From Misgurnus anguillicaudatus (lineage: Eukaryota; Chordata; Actinopteri; Cypriniformes; Cobitidae): DNA of 64,000 nt. Location: the NCBI RefSeq assembly GCF_027580225.2, contig NC_073356.2, forward strand, positions 17,017,501-17,081,500. The letters run 5' to 3'. Position numbers and translations under genes: made by a program. Below the pieces are notes generated by a model that was not told the DNA's origin, did no database searches, and saw only the letters and a program-made list of their open reading frames with translations. The stretch's first letter is position 1. Each line of letters begins with the position of its first letter. Positions 34,903 to 48,209 of this stretch are shown in pieces.

Positions 34903-34993
34903 TATGATATATATAAATATTTTATGCCTCGTTTGAAATCATCAGATTTTTGGCACCCTCAGATTCCAGATTTTCAAATAGTTGTATCTCGAC

Positions 34994-35352
34994 TACTGCT
35001 GGGCAAAGATTAATCCCGATTAATCGCATACAAAATAAAAGTGATTTTTTTACATAATATATGTGCTTGTACTGTGTCTAATTATTGTGTATATTTAACC
35101 ACACACACATTCATATATTCATTTCAGAATTGTTATACTAATATATAATTTTTTTACATTTATTTTTAATATAAAATATATAAAAATATAAATAAATATA
35201 TATAAACATGTAAATGTTTTTAAAATACATACATGAATGTGTGTGTATTTATTTATACATAATAATTACACACAGCACATACTCATATATTATGCCAAAA
35301 ATCACTTTTATTTTGTATGCGATTAATCGCGATTAATCTTTGCCCAGCACTA
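34994..35352. mobile_element. hAT-type MITE (TGCTGGGCAAAG ends), perfect TSD
   Basis: The ends TACTGCTGGGCAAAGATTAA and its inverse, with GATTAATCGCATACAAAATA in both arms, bound 359 bp. ATCTCGAC is duplicated exactly on both sides. The AT-rich middle is also self-complementary. Confidence 0.85.
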
Positions 35353-36084
35353 ATCTCGACCAAATACTGTCCTATCCTATCAAACCATACAGCAATGGAA
35401 AGCTTATTGATTCAGAAAATTGCCTCTTATGACTGGTTTGGTGGTCCAGGATCACATATGATACAGTAAATAAGATGCATTCAGAATATTTATGTTGCAG
35501 CGTTTTAATCTGGTGTGGTAGTTCTGCTATGTAACTGATTTATGATATTGTCCTTTCTAACCATTTTATGTTGATCTATGCGTTTCTCCCGCCATCCATC
35601 TTTTTGTTAGCTCTGTTACAACTGAACAAGCTGCAATATTTGGTAATAAAACACATTTGACCTTGGGATCAGAACAGAGAGCTGTTATAATTAAATACAT
35701 TTCTTCTAGAAAACCTAAAAATTTATGTCTGAAATTAAAACCAAACAGTTCTGGCTGGTCCAAAGTGTCCACTGCAAGTACATTTTATTCTTTGTGATAA
35801 CGTAACATTTTTATTTCACGTTGAATTTGAACTCTTCGTAATATTTTTGAAACTTCTCAAAGGAGCCTCAATGAATCTTCGTTTGATACCAAGTTGAGAC
35901 ATAATGGTAAACTAAAATGATTCATATTAGCTGCAATCACATGATAAAAAAAATCTAGCACATATTTGGGCCACTTAATGCACCCTTGTGCTTTCAAGGT
36001 TTTACAGTTTTATCTATTTGTAATAGCTGACAGCTAAAAAGTGTTAAACTTCTGCATCATCAAACAGAAAAGACGACCGATCGC

Positions 36085-37860
36085 CAGGGGCGGATCTACC
36101 GGGGTGGCACGGGGTGGCAGTTGCCACCCTAAATAAAAGCATTGCCACCCCATATGCCACCCCAGCGCTGGTATCCTAATATATATAATATATACCCGAG
36201 TAGGCTCTTTTAACCAGAAAGGCAATGTAGTTTTTCTCTGCGTGTGTTTAGGGGTGGGAGACACATATCTGACGATGATTGGTGTGTGTGTCTTAGAGGG
36301 GGTGGGACAACCACATAGCTGATTGTGATTGGCTTAATTTCCATCGTTAGCCAACCAGAGGCAGCAGAGTTCATATACAAGCACGAACAGTCAGTCAGAG
36401 CAGAAAGTCTTTTACAGTGTAAAAAAAGTCCGTGCAGTCTTGTCAACTTGGTCGCTATATTAAGAAACTTTTAGACCCCTTTAGCGACTTTATTTAAAAC
36501 GACTAGGACAAATCTAGCGATCTTTTCTGGCGTGGTTGGAAACTTTTGGAAACTGCCGTGAAAGCATGCATCACCCCATCCAAGGCATTCACATGCAGCC
36601 CGGTTTCGCGCTGCAGTCCATCCGTGATCCGAGTCGCACAAACCCGCGACAACAGAGCGATGGAAAGTACAACAAGCTCAAAACAAAGGTAGCGGACGCA
36701 AGCACAAAGTATAAAAAGCACAAACGTTACTTTTCCATCGTTGAAGTGAAAGGCAAGAATGTTTATGAATGTGCAACTTATGCCCATGAAGAGAGAGTCT
36801 CTTCACGTCTGTAGCAAGTAATTCTGATCTAATAAAGCACCTCACATTATCACATGCTGGCAAAACATTAGTGGTTTCTCTTTAGTGTCTTTAAGTGATT
36901 AAGTTGAGCATCACATCAGCAAATCAGAGTACTGAATACGGTCATATTTTACAGATAAATGTTGCATCAGGATAAAAATACAAAAGTTAAACTGTTGATT
37001 GTTTAATATTAATATATAAAAACAACTGAACTGCACGTTTGTGTAAGCAGTAAATATCTTTTAAGCAGTTCTTTCTAGTTAGCCCGTCATGTCTTGTTAG
37101 CTAGTGCAGCAATCAAAATATTCCATACGTGCATATATGAAATCACTCGTTATGATATAGTCTTCATTAAGGAGACAAAACTATTCAGTGTTGTGTATGT
37201 TTAGAAAGCTTGAAAGACAAAACTTAATGATACTATGAAAAGAAGGCTGATATCCATTTTCATTTTTTTAACCAAAAATAATAGAAAAATCAAATACTAT
37301 GGGAGTGGAAGGTACAAATAAAACAGAAAAATATGTTGTGGGGAAAGGAGTAGATGAAGTCATGAAAGAATGAAACATATGGATGGCAAATAGCTAAAAG
37401 AAGTGAAAAGACAGAAATCCATCATGAAGTGAGTGAAAGGATTAAAGAAGAGGGTTATGAGAGAAAGAGATGTGTGCCTTTTAAATATGTTTTACATTAA
37501 TATAAACTAGGCAAACCTATTTTATTTATATAACAGTCTTTATACCATTATGTTCAACCTTGCTCATCATGGTTACAGTCAGTGTTTTTAGATATTGGTA
37601 AGATGTGTGTATTAAGACAAATGGTGCTACAGTAGAGATGCTAAAGGTAGCTGCTTGGGTACTTATAGGAACATTTGTTGTTGCCTGTTTTTATGTTATA
37701 AAAATTTGAGGTCCAGTGTATACACCGCATATAGTATATACAGTATATAATTTTTTGTATCCACGACAACCATGCAAGGATGCTTACTTCATTGCCACCC
37801 CTCGTAGTTCTCATGCCACCCCCTTGCCACCCCATAAATAATTTTCTAGATCCGCCCCTG
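36085..37860 (+). mobile_element. hAT-like element (CAGGGGCGGATCTA ends), perfect TSD
   Basis: CAGGGGCGGATCTA and TAGATCCGCCCCTG bound 1,776 bp. CCGATCGC is duplicated exactly. TTGCCACCCC blocks recur near both ends, as typical hAT subterminal repeats. It carries a decayed BED-type finger exon at 36536-36871 and then about 1 kb without coding sequence, so the transposase catalytic part has been lost. Confidence 0.88.
36536..36871 (+). pseudogene. BED-type zinc-finger relic of a hAT transposase
   Basis: An open frame from 36536 ends at 36814 (KYNKLKTKVADASTKYKKHK ... NVYECATYAHEERVSS). In the frame one base earlier the text continues SVASNSDLIKHLTLSHAGKTL. The final H-x4-H (HLTLSH) after an NSDLIKHL block is the C-terminal half of a BED finger. 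The first cysteine pair is degenerate (CATY) and a frameshift near 36790-36810 separates the halves. Confidence 0.55.
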
Positions 37861-39410
37861 CCGATCGCCAATGCCACATTCCAGTGCCCATCCCTAGATT
37901 ATTGTTTTAAGCAATACTGGAGGCTTTATAACTTTGTCTACAATACAGTAAAATTTAAGTATAATAAAAATTCCAAGAATAGGGTAGATAAGCTGATAAA
38001 GAGAATGTGAAATCCTCTAATGTCCTGTGTAAATGCTTTTCTGGTACTCAGGACAGTGCGATCATCTTAGATCCTTCTGTTTCATTTTTAATATCTCAAA
38101 CAACAACACATAGAAATGATTCTTGGAGAGAAAATGATTACACACACAGCCTGTGAAACAGGCATTCATTCAACCCATTTAAGCAAGCTGCCATGTCACT
38201 TGTAAGCCATGACTCATCCCATAATAATCTCCACCGACACTACCCAAGACCGTTGCTATGGCATCTGTTCCATAAGTCATTGTGTCTTTCCAGGGTGGCT
38301 TGTTTGGAAATGTTTATTTCATATCTTATAGAAATTTTCCAAGGATGACATGATTTCTGGTGACAGAAGTTGATAAATCTTAGTTCTCAGTTTAATATAA
38401 AACTCACAGTTGTTTCTCAAAAAGACAGAAGTGGGAAACGTCGAAGAATGAATTATGACTGCCGACAGCATCCTTTTGGAAACATGGCCCAAAATTAGAC
38501 ACCGAATGCAATTTGCACATCCTAAAACTCATCCTGAAGTTTTGACTGCAGTTACCGAATAAGACGCAGGGTAAACTGAAAGTAAATTGATGAAACTAAC
38601 ACGTTTTTAAGTAGTTAGATATAAGCAACCCTAGCTCACAGAAAAACAAGTTACCCTTTACCCCATCTGGCAGATGATTTTGTGTCCCCAATGTGGACAC
38701 TTCACAGTGCATACTAAAGAAGATCTAGAATAACATTACTGCCTCTCGTGAATCTGACCTTCACATGCAGATGTATAAAGAGGCCTTGTGTGCAAACGCA
38801 GGAATAAATGAAACTGTAAATTACAGGAGCACAAATGTATAACCAACAGCAATAAACCTCCACGAGGAGTAATTCAGTTTCTACATCTGACATTATCCCT
38901 CAACACCACGGTAATAAATCACATATATCCCATTCACAGGGCACTTAAGTCCCAGAAAATATCCGTAAAATTGGCAGAGAGGCTTCTGTGTGAACACAAT
39001 CATGTCCTGGGATCGCTCCCGTAAGGAGGACCTTTTACAGAATACATCCTGTGTGAACAAGAGGCAGAAACGATGCCGTAAGGGGCGTGCCGTAGTGAGA
39101 ACGTGTAGGTCATCGCAAACAAACACGCATTAACATTCACAACCAAAAATGTCAGAAAACTGGACTGAAGCAGAGATCAGGGAGCTTGTCACGATCCGTG
39201 CTAAAGCTGAGATCATTCACCAGCATGACAGAACAGCGCATCACACGTTTCTTATTATCTTGTCATATAAACTAAAATTCATTTGCGTGGTTCCTCGAGA
39301 GAAAAATCACAGATATTAAGCAAACTTAAGATGCTGTGGAAAAACCTACCAAGTGCAGGACTTTAAATACGTCACGAGTCTTTACGGTATTTGTGTGAAT
39401 GCATGCACAG

Positions 39411-40114
39411 TAGAGTTCTCAACGGGTCGGGCCGGCCCGACAAAACCGACGGGACCCGCGGATTCGGGTCAAAAATATAAGCAAATGAGTCGGGACGGGT
39501 CAGACCTCGGGCTTAATCTTTTACGCTCTGTGAAAAAATTTATTAATCATCACTGCTGTTCAACATAAAGAAAGTCTGGTCTGGCTGCTGCGTGCAACGT
39601 GCATCACAGAGAGGGGCGGGGGATATCAATAAGCTCCAGGGCGGATCAGCAACTGATCCTGACCGGAGCTGCACGGAGCTTATTGCTATGACTGCGTGCA
39701 CGCCTGTTGCCTGGAAAAGAAGAGATGGAGAAAAGTAAACTTGCCGCAGGTGAATTCACAGTTGCTTGCTACTACAGGAGGAGACGTCGCTGGCTGTGTA
39801 CATGTTTGAGCTCTTTTTATTTATTATTGTGTGATTTTTATTTAAGGCATATTTATATAGCCTATATTTAAAGTTTATTGTTTCAGTTGTTTGTATTGTT
39901 AAAAGGCGTGAACATTAAAGGTTGATTTGAATTCCCGTCTGCTGGTCATGATAATGGCCTACGTGTATGAGAAAAAAAGGCAGGGGGGGGTCGGCAGGGT
40001 CAGGCCGCGGGTTGGACAGATAATTCACGTTGATGTGTCGGGTTACATCGGGTCCGGGCTTTAAAAGCCACGGGCCGGGTCGGTTCGTAATTTTCAGGCC
40101 CGTTGAGAACTCTA
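39411..40114. mobile_element. hAT-like element (AGAGTTCTCAACGGG ends), perfect TSD
   Basis: TAGAGTTCTCAACGGG and CCCGTTGAGAACTCTA bound 704 bp. ATGCACAG is duplicated exactly. GC-rich CGGGTCGG blocks occur at both subtermini. Non-coding. It may lie in an older element: the flanks at about 38900-39140 and 40150-40225 look repeat-like. Confidence 0.85.
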
Positions 40115-40314
40115 ATGCACAGATTCCAGAAAATCATGAGCGGTGTGAATGAACCAAAAATCTAACAATCCCGGACACATTTTCCGTGTATTTTCCGTAA
40201 TCTCTTTGTAAAAGAGGGCTATACAGTGTCACTGAGAAGAAATGGTTACAGACCTAAAGAGGCTGTCACCGTCATTTCAGGGTATTTACATCTATATCCT
40301 AGCCAAACCAACAA

Positions 40315-41050
40315 CAGGGTTCCCACACCTTAGTTACCTTCAAATTCAAGGACCTTTCAAGGACTTTCCAGGTCCAATACCCTCAAATTCAAGGACTAAA
40401 TGTGGGGACAAATTTCAAGTGAGAGCAAGGTTACATTGTGTTACCTTTAAAAATACATTGTTACAGTTCCCTTTCGAGGGAACTCGAGCTGCGTCACTGC
40501 GGTGACACTTTGGGGACCCCTTAAAGGGGTAAGTGCGTCTGAATGTGTATATCAAATTCAACCAATGGTGAGGCTTAACGACAAAGACAGGGTGAAGCGG
40601 AGGCCAGGAAGTATATCGCTATCTGAAATATTGCCAAAAACGACTTTACAGGGACGCAGGAAGTATGGCAAGGGAGACGCAGCGTCTCGTTCCCTTCTCA
40701 GGGAACAACAGTTACATACGTAACCCGAGACGTTTTCATGCGTCAAACACAACTATGCAAAAAAGCATTTTGGTATAAATCAACATTCGCATTCAGAAGA
40801 TACTGTATAAGCATTTAAAGCGAACAGTTTAGCAGGTGTGTAGAATTTTTATGATATTATCCTACACTACAAAGGGAATAATATGGATTTTTTTCCAGAA
40901 AACTTCTTGAATAAAATACTGTAGATAGATTCAAGCACTTTCAATGACCTGTATCTATGTACGTATATTTTCAAAAACTTCCCAGGGCCTTGAATTTTCT
41001 TCCCCAGATTCACAGACTTTCAAGGATTTCTAGGAACCGTGGGAACTCTG
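40315..41050. mobile_element. CAGRGTTCCCAC-ended element, interrupted
   Basis: CAGGGTTCCCACACC at the left; GGAACCGTGGGAACTCTG at the right is the imperfect inverse. CAAATTCAAGGAC-like blocks occur inside both ends. A GC-rich repeat at about 40458-40736 is nested in it. Confidence 0.65.
40458..40736. repeat. GC-rich dispersed repeat (GTTCCCTTTCGAGGGAAC)
   Basis: Begins with the palindrome GTTCCCTTTCGAGGGAAC then CGAGCTGCGTCACTGCGGTG, and ends CGTTCCCTTCTCAGGGAACA then CATACGTAACCCGAGACG. The type is familiar from cyprinid genomes (recall); class not assigned. Confidence 0.55.
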
Positions 41051-42105
41051 CGACACAAGTAGCCTACTAAAAAAAGCAGGTGTTTATTGGTAACTAATCA
41101 GAGACGGGTTAGATTTTGAGCCTGTGCCATGAAAACCGTTGGGAGACATAAAACTGTTCTATTGATTTGACCAACAGCCATGTATGGTCCACTAAAAACA
41201 GCTAGAAGATAAAGTATTCAGTGGTATTTACAAATGTCAAAGTCACTTCCTATCAAAAGGCTGCCATAAAAAGTTTCTGCATTTACAGTGCTTTTGATTC
41301 TCATGTGAATTTGCCAGCACAACAATGGCATGTCCTGTTGACAGGAAGTAAAAAAAGGATTATCTGACAAGAGGGGTTTGATTTCTGTAGAGGTGTTTAA
41401 AGTGTAATAAGTTAGGCAGGCAGAGAAAGAGAAGTCTATCTCTCTTTCTGATAGGGGGCACACACAGAATCGCCATCTCTTCACAGATCCCTCCAGCACT
41501 AGAAAAAACTTGCTGAATATTACATTTGCATTTATGCATTTGGCAGATGCTTTTATTCAAAGCGACTCGCAGGGCATTCAGGATTTACATGTTATTAGTA
41601 TGTGCGTTCCCTGGAAATCCATGACCTTGGCACAGCTAGAGAAACGCTTTATCAGTCGAGCAACAGGAATAACTAATAAATCACTCTGAGCGAACTACCA
41701 CAAGCTTCCTCTACACATGTAACCTGTCAGAAAACATGAAACATGATGATACACACATAACATTGCAAGGTCCTTGATAAGCACAGTTCACATTATTATA
41801 AGTAGCCCTTGTATAATTTTTGAAGAAAATGTTAGTATTTGCCCATGTAAACTGGGTGGTTACTACTTTGTGCTTATTAAGCTGTTTGGTACTTGTTTGT
41901 AAAACAACTCAGATTTACAGGTATGTGCTTATTTGAAAACTTGAGTTGACACTTAAATGTAAATTGTGACAATGCACTTGGACTAAAATAAAAGGTAAAT
42001 TTACACTGAAGAGTTAAAGAGCCATCTCCGTAAAAATTAGATAATGATATGGACCGAATGCTCTCAGCCCATATTAAATGTTCATCAAATACTTTTACTT
42101 CAAAC

Positions 42106-42839
42106 TAGGGATGCTCAAATTGACCGTTTAACCGTTAACCGAAGGTAAGAATTTATGACCGATTAACATTATCAGTTAAAATAAAAAAATATTTGTTAAT
42201 ACATGGTGCGTGTCGTCATGAGCAGACAGAAATTTGGCCACTTTTTCTATCTTATTTTGTGAATGTCCTGTAAATGACACAAATTATTGCTGCCCTGACG
42301 GTCTGATAAAGTAATCATTTGTATGAGAAATCATTTGTATGCGTGTTTGGAAGCTGAACATAGACGCGCGCGTGTCCGTGCAAGATGACGCGGTCCGTCT
42401 CGCGCACATCTGGACAGACGTTCGCTGATGGCCTCTGACCCTGACCATAAACATCTCTCTTTTTGCACAAACGGAGAAAGACGACGCAAAAGCAAAACTT
42501 TCTGAAAAGCATTCTGCTTTAGAAATGACCACTGTGGTAGATGAAACGGAGACAATCTGCTCTTTTTGGATATTAATCCTCTGGACTGATCGCGTGCTTT
42601 TTAATAAGGTAATGTTGCGTGAATATCTGATAATGTATGAATCCTGGTTCTGTTGTTGGTCTGTGGCTGCTGTTTGCACTTTCAAATTAAATCTTTGGTT
42701 TTTACTAGTTCACAGACAACCGTCAACTGTATTTTTACTCAATGACAATTTCATATTAAAATCTTTAAGTTAACGGTTAATGTTCGGTTTAGAAGCTACG
42801 GTTGTCGGTCGGGAAAATTAACTGATATGAGCATCCCTA
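42106..42839. mobile_element. hAT-like element (AGGGATGCTCA ends)
   Basis: TAGGGATGCTCA and TGAGCATCCCTA bound 734 bp, flanked by CTTCAAAC and CTTCAAAT (7 of 8). GACCG/TTAACCG blocks are mirrored. Non-coding. Confidence 0.82.
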
Positions 42840-43092
42840 CTTCAAATCCGCTTAATCCCGGGCCATTCAGAAATTTTGGTTTATTTGCAGAATCCATTAA
42901 ACGCCACAACTATTTTTCAGCAAAGTCCTCTAAGTGCACGGAAAAAGGGATGTCAATTTTTGCAATTCCCCATATTCAATTATCGTCTACATCAATCAAT
43001 TGAATAATCTTTAACTGTAATACTGCAATAAGCCTTTACTGCAGTGTCATATAGCCAATGATGTTTTTTTAACGTTTATTCAGAAAAGACAG

Positions 43093-43810
43093 TTAAAGGA
43101 CAAGTTCGGTATTTTACACTTAAAGCCCTGTTTTCAGATTGTTTATGATGAAATAGAAGTTTTGATTGAAATTTGGACATATGATGCTGGCCCGAGAATT
43201 TTCGGGTGTTTGTTCTATTACCTCCCACCTCTATAATGGCTGTATAGGTGCACTGGAAAAATCCTTCCTAAAATGCATTAAACTTTCGTTTACAAAGACG
43301 TGAAACTCACCGAGTGGTCAGGGGTGTTCATTGATATGCTCACACAAAAATCGCTGCAAAAGATGCTTTCCAACAGGTGTTTTAGCATTCATTGTAAACT
43401 TGTGGACCTATTTCTCCAAACGCCTCACACTCGTACATTCTTCTGTTGAGAGCTTGAATAATAGACACTCCAGCCCAGTTGGTGGCGATAATCCGCCTTT
43501 GCCAATTGCAAGAATACAAACAAAGTTCCCGGTGCGGAGTAATACCGTACCTCACAGCACATCTAATACAAGTCATTGGAGTTGGACAAAAACTACGATA
43601 AAACCTGTTGGAAAGCATCTTTTGCAGCGATTTTTGAGTGAGCATATCAGTGAACACCCCTGACCACTCGGTGAGTTTCACGTCTTTGTAAACACCCGAA
43701 AATTCTTGGGCCAGCATCATATGTCCAAATTTCAGTCAAAACCATTCTATTTCATCATAAACAATCTGAAAACAGGGCTTTAAGTGTAAAATACCGAGCT
43801 AGTCCTTTAA
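43093..43810. mobile_element. TTAA-flanked foldback with ~200-bp arms
   Basis: TTAA-AGGACAAGTTCGGTATTT and its near-perfect inverse. The arms share GCCCTGTTTTCAGATTGTTT, AAATTTGGACATATGATGCT and GTGAAACTCACCGAGTGGTC. The left arm carries about 75 extra bases near 43213-43290 that the right arm lacks. Confidence 0.85.
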
Positions 43811-44926
43811 GAGTGACTGGACATTTTTTAGAAAAATTTTGATTTTATTAATTAGAGGGTTTTGCCACAAAATACTTTTTTTTAAACAGCCACAAAATTA
43901 CTAAAAAGTGACATTTGTGAAAATAAAGGAATTTCAATTACTGACTAATAACCTTTTCAATGCTGTCAAAGTGAAATGACTGAACCTAAACATAAGAAGA
44001 GCATGATAAAATGGTCATTTACAAGAGGGCTTTGCATCTGAGCTCTTCAAATGATCTATACTCAATGTGAGCGGATGATGCAGCATATAGTTGTGACAGC
44101 CGCAGTGCAGTTTAAATACTTCACTCTTGGAGAGCACACAATAGCACCACACCAAGCAGCTGCAGATCTCAACCGGGAGAAGAAACTGAGAGAAATTCAC
44201 ACTCATGCCCTGTATACGTTTCAAAAATGCCCTACAGTGATTCATCTGACACCTGTACAAGAGCCTCAGATCTGTGAGGGCCTGCAAAGAAACAGGAAGC
44301 TTTATCTGTGCTGAGATTACTGACACAGCTACTCTAATTTAAAAATAACAAATTAATAAAAAAGAAATGTGCAAGCTTTGGATTTTTTAATTTCCACAAA
44401 CGTATAGATTCACTAACCATGTCAAGCGCAAGCAAAAGAGAGGCTTAAAAATTTGGTCTTAAGACTTTTGGATCTCTTTAAACATACAGGGAGCATCATG
44501 GTACAGTAGTATAAAGTGAAGGTAAAAGGAGGAGCAAAAGATTGAGTAGATACATTTTTCAGAAAGTTCAGATAAATGTGTAAAATGTAAGAAAAATAGT
44601 AGAAATAACAAAGTACCAATACAACAAAAATGCAGGTTTATTTTAAACCCAGTGTTGGGTCAAAAAGGGATTAACCCAGTCAATGGGGTAAATTAACCCA
44701 GAAAATGTATGTATGTAAGCATAGGTTAAATATCTTCGAATACACTGACAGATGAACATCAGCCATGAATGATGAGATATAAATATTGTGTAGAAATGAT
44801 TAAAAAAAAACAACAACCTCACATTAAATCTTTAAAAAAAAGAAATTGAGGGAAATATATACATTTTAACCCTCAGGTATTTCTCCAAAATGTATCCAAC
44901 AGTTTTTTATAGCTTGCCAAACAGTT

Positions 44927-45257
44927 CAGGCCTCAACATAAAGGACTGCCCGTTGGCACGGGGCAAGCGTGAGAGACATTCGGGCCAGTAAAAAGAATTG
45001 TCACTTGCCCGATCGGACCAGTGCTTTACCCTTAGTCACTAAAATATATTTTCATCAATGTATATTATTTAACATCTTGGAAGCAGACATTTACAGGAAA
45101 GCAAAAAAGTTGGGAGCCTTTTTCGTTGGAACATGTCTGTTGTATATGTATACAATTATATTTGACTTTTAAATTATTATTTTTAAATATTTTACACTGA
45201 ATTTTTTTATTGGGGCCAGTGAAAGCCAGTATAGAAAATGATTTGCGTTGAGCCCTG
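44927..45257. mobile_element. hAT-type MITE (CAGGSCTCAAC ends)
   Basis: CAGGCCTCAACATAA at the left, TTGCGTTGAGCCCTG at the right (imperfect inverse), 331 bp. Internal GGGCCAGTAAAAAG and TTGGGGCCAGTG are also repeat-like. No clean target duplication. Confidence 0.6.
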
Positions 45258-46985
45258 CTGTTTAATCTAAACAAACTATTTTACGTTAAACAAGGGTCTG
45301 AAAGTTCGCAGCAAGCAATGTCGCATACTATTAAAAATGAATTGGCTACTGTTAAAAATGTTTGCTTACTATATGTATGCTGTTATTATGGTTATTTATT
45401 GTTGTTTTCAAGGCTCTTGTCTATTAAATATGGTTTGATGATTGTAAACATGACTGAGGTTTTGGTGTTTAGTATTGAGGTTTAAGTGCACAACACAATG
45501 CTACTGCTACTACTACTGCAAATGCATTCAACAATGAACAGTTTGTGTTAAACCAGTAACTTTACTAATATTTTGGCTGTTTAAATTAATATAGTAATAT
45601 AACAAAGTTAAAGAAAAACAATATTTATAGTTGGATCTGTCCACATTATTAGCAAAATAAGAAAATCAGCACAGCACGAACGAATACATTTAAGTCATCT
45701 ACACAACAAAACAAATACTTAAACTTTCTCATTTAGTTCCCCATTTAATATAAAACCTTTATAGTATCAGTAGTAGATAGTGTTTTTGTCTTTTTCGGGT
45801 TTAGGCCACAACCACAGCAGGCATCTTTGTTTCAAAAGCAAGCCCTTCATATCTCAGGCAGTAACCAGGATATCCTGTCAAATTACTTGCACAGCAAAGC
45901 AGCAATTAACACATATACGATATACGCACAGCTCTTTGCATTTACATCTTGCTTGTTTTACACCTTTCAGTAACAGTTAGCTTACTGTAAGGGTAAAGTT
46001 GTAAACTTTAATGTCAACTTTCAGAAGACTCGAACCAAATAATAATAAAAATAAATTTGACCCATAAAAGATAGTAGGTCAATCCTGCATGCACAATAAA
46101 AAAACAGACAAAAAGTTTCAACAATATGTACCCTTTGTGTGATAAAAGCAGCCTGGTTCACATGTAGACCTCTAGTAACACATTAGGGTCCAAAAGCTGA
46201 GCTATTTCCAGCACCCAAAGCCACACCCTGAAGCCCTGCATGGACCAGGTTCATCCGCAAGAATAAAGAACCTTACCCGGAAACCTCCACAACCAGCAGC
46301 TGGTCGAACAAGTTGGCGTTCCCACCCTTGTAAGCGGATTACTCTTCAGCAGTATGGCAGACGGGGTCTTCGCAGACACACATCATAAACAATCAGGATC
46401 CAAGCAGTATTTCGTACACAGCTTTGCTAAACCTTGTGTTAACCAGCGAGAAAGAGAGGTAGAGAGAAAGAGCAGTGAGAGAGGAAGTAGGCGTTCATCA
46501 TGAGATGAGGAAACAGGTCGGCCACAGTTAAACGAAAAGGCGGCAAATTTCAAAGATGAAGGGCAACCGAAGTCGCAAGGAGGAAATGGGCACGCCGACT
46601 TCTGGCTCGACTTATCTAAGTGTGTCGAACAATAACAGGAAGAGAGGAGACGTTTCAATTGTTTGTGATCAAGTGCTGTTTTGTCCCTTTAATTTATAAG
46701 ACAACTATTTTCAGAAGCTGCAAACAAGCCACGGAGTAGATGTCCATGTTGTGTCTTAACATAAGGAGACATCATCTGTTGTAATCTTTTGGGAAATTCT
46801 GTCAGATAAAAGGCTGCTGTAGGGAAAAAAATGAATTTTTAACTGGTAGAGTGCCAGTGGATATATTCTACATGCAATCTTATATTAAAGGAATAGTGCA
46901 CCCAAAAATTAAAACTTTACTCAACCACGTGTCATCCCAGCTGTATATGACTTCCTTTCTTCAGTTGATCATAAACAAAACGGAA
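45258..46985. other. Upstream non-coding stretch; possible untranslated elmo1 exon
   Basis: Mostly unique-looking sequence. On the minus strand TTTCCGG|gtaagg at about 46271-46276 follows a fairly GC-rich block (46277-46340), a possible 5' UTR exon, but unsupported. At 46885 a TTAA-AGGAATAGTGCACCCAAA fragment of a MITE is seen. Confidence 0.3.
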
Positions 46986-47908
46986 ATATATGGGTGATTC
47001 TCACGAAACCATTGAAACACCACGGCACTAATGATTTTAGCTATAAAATGTGTAATATAGTAATATTAAAAAGCATCAGAATTAACACAATACTGTGTTC
47101 TACCTTGCACAATGTGTGATTTCAACATAAGAATTTATAATTTGTCAATTTTATCTCATTTTCTGCTGAAATTCTCATTACCGCAATGCGTCCGGCTGTG
47201 TTTGAACATGCGTTATGCTGTAATTTAAACATATTAAAACAAAAATATTTAGAAAAAAAATAAATTGATGTTTTGCTAGACTACTTTAGATGACAGAAAA
47301 ATAATTTACTGAATATTCATGTATAATAATAATGAAGAAAAATTAGGAAATTGATGTGTCCATGCCTGATGTTCTCATCCTCCGCAACACTTTTTGAGAA
47401 CAGTTTAAGCACACATACAGAATTTTAATAAAGTTTGATTTTGAGTGACCAAGCAGATGGACCAGTTACTTCAAGATGGCTACCAGGTAAGATCATCTCT
47501 TTATATCTTTCCAGTTACATTTGAAATATTCTCTTGTCAGAATGCTTACACGACATTTTGATTATCATTACCGAAACAGGTAGTTTTCTACATTTCGAAA
47601 ATTGTTTGATTTACAATTTTTTATGAAAATGTTCTTTATTAAAGTCTAATTATATGCACTGAATAAAAAATGAGCAAAGCCTACGTGGCTTCTCTATTTT
47701 TAGCAAAACATACTGGGGTACCTCATCCTCCGCAACACCATTCTCATATACCGCAACCATTTAATAGCAGTTGCGGTAAAGAGAACTTCTGTTTCGGAAA
47801 TGAGAATTTAAGCATATTGTTTATTACATTTAAATATCTCTTATGAATTTAATATAAATTTAAAATGTAATAACTGTTGATATTTTGCTTTATGATGCTT
47901 CATTGTAG

Positions 47909-48022
47909 ACAATCAGCAAGTGAGAAAAAAGCTTTAGCAAAGGCCAGGTTGACAAAGTTCAGGGAGAAACTTAACAGCAACCCAGAATGGCTAGAGGAGT
48001 ACAGAAGGAAGGAGAGAGAGAG
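47909..48022 (+). pseudogene. Charged coiled-coil-like exon of the ~4-kb transposon
   Basis: After an acceptor (cattgtag) the frame reads QSASEKKALAKARLTKFREK then LNSNPEWLEEYRRKERER, ending at a possible donor (GAG|gttagg). This lysine/arginine/glutamate-rich helix resembles N-termini of multi-copy fish transposon-derived proteins (recall, family not named). Nothing downstream continues it, because the DIRS relic follows. Confidence 0.45.
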
Positions 48023-48209
48023 GTTAGGTTTGGAGATGTTACTAGCAGGTGTAATTAGCAAAAAACACACTACAGTGTTAGGAAATGTACATGACAAACA
48101 CACAACACAACGCAACAAGTCTATACTTTATGATGATGTGTACATTCATTTTTTTCTCCCATGTTGTGAGACATGCTAATTTAATGTTATGCTTTCTTTC
48201 CACTTTCAG

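Noticed and set aside
34777..35013. Open frame of repeated HT dipeptides
   Set aside because: Product of the (CA)n microsatellite.
44015..44326. 103- and 87-codon overlapping frames on opposite strands
   Set aside because: No family features; overlapping antisense frames in non-coding DNA are expected by chance.
46383..46658. 91-codon minus-strand frame rich in S and L
   Set aside because: No conserved motif or splice context; more likely chance in a moderately GC-rich stretch.
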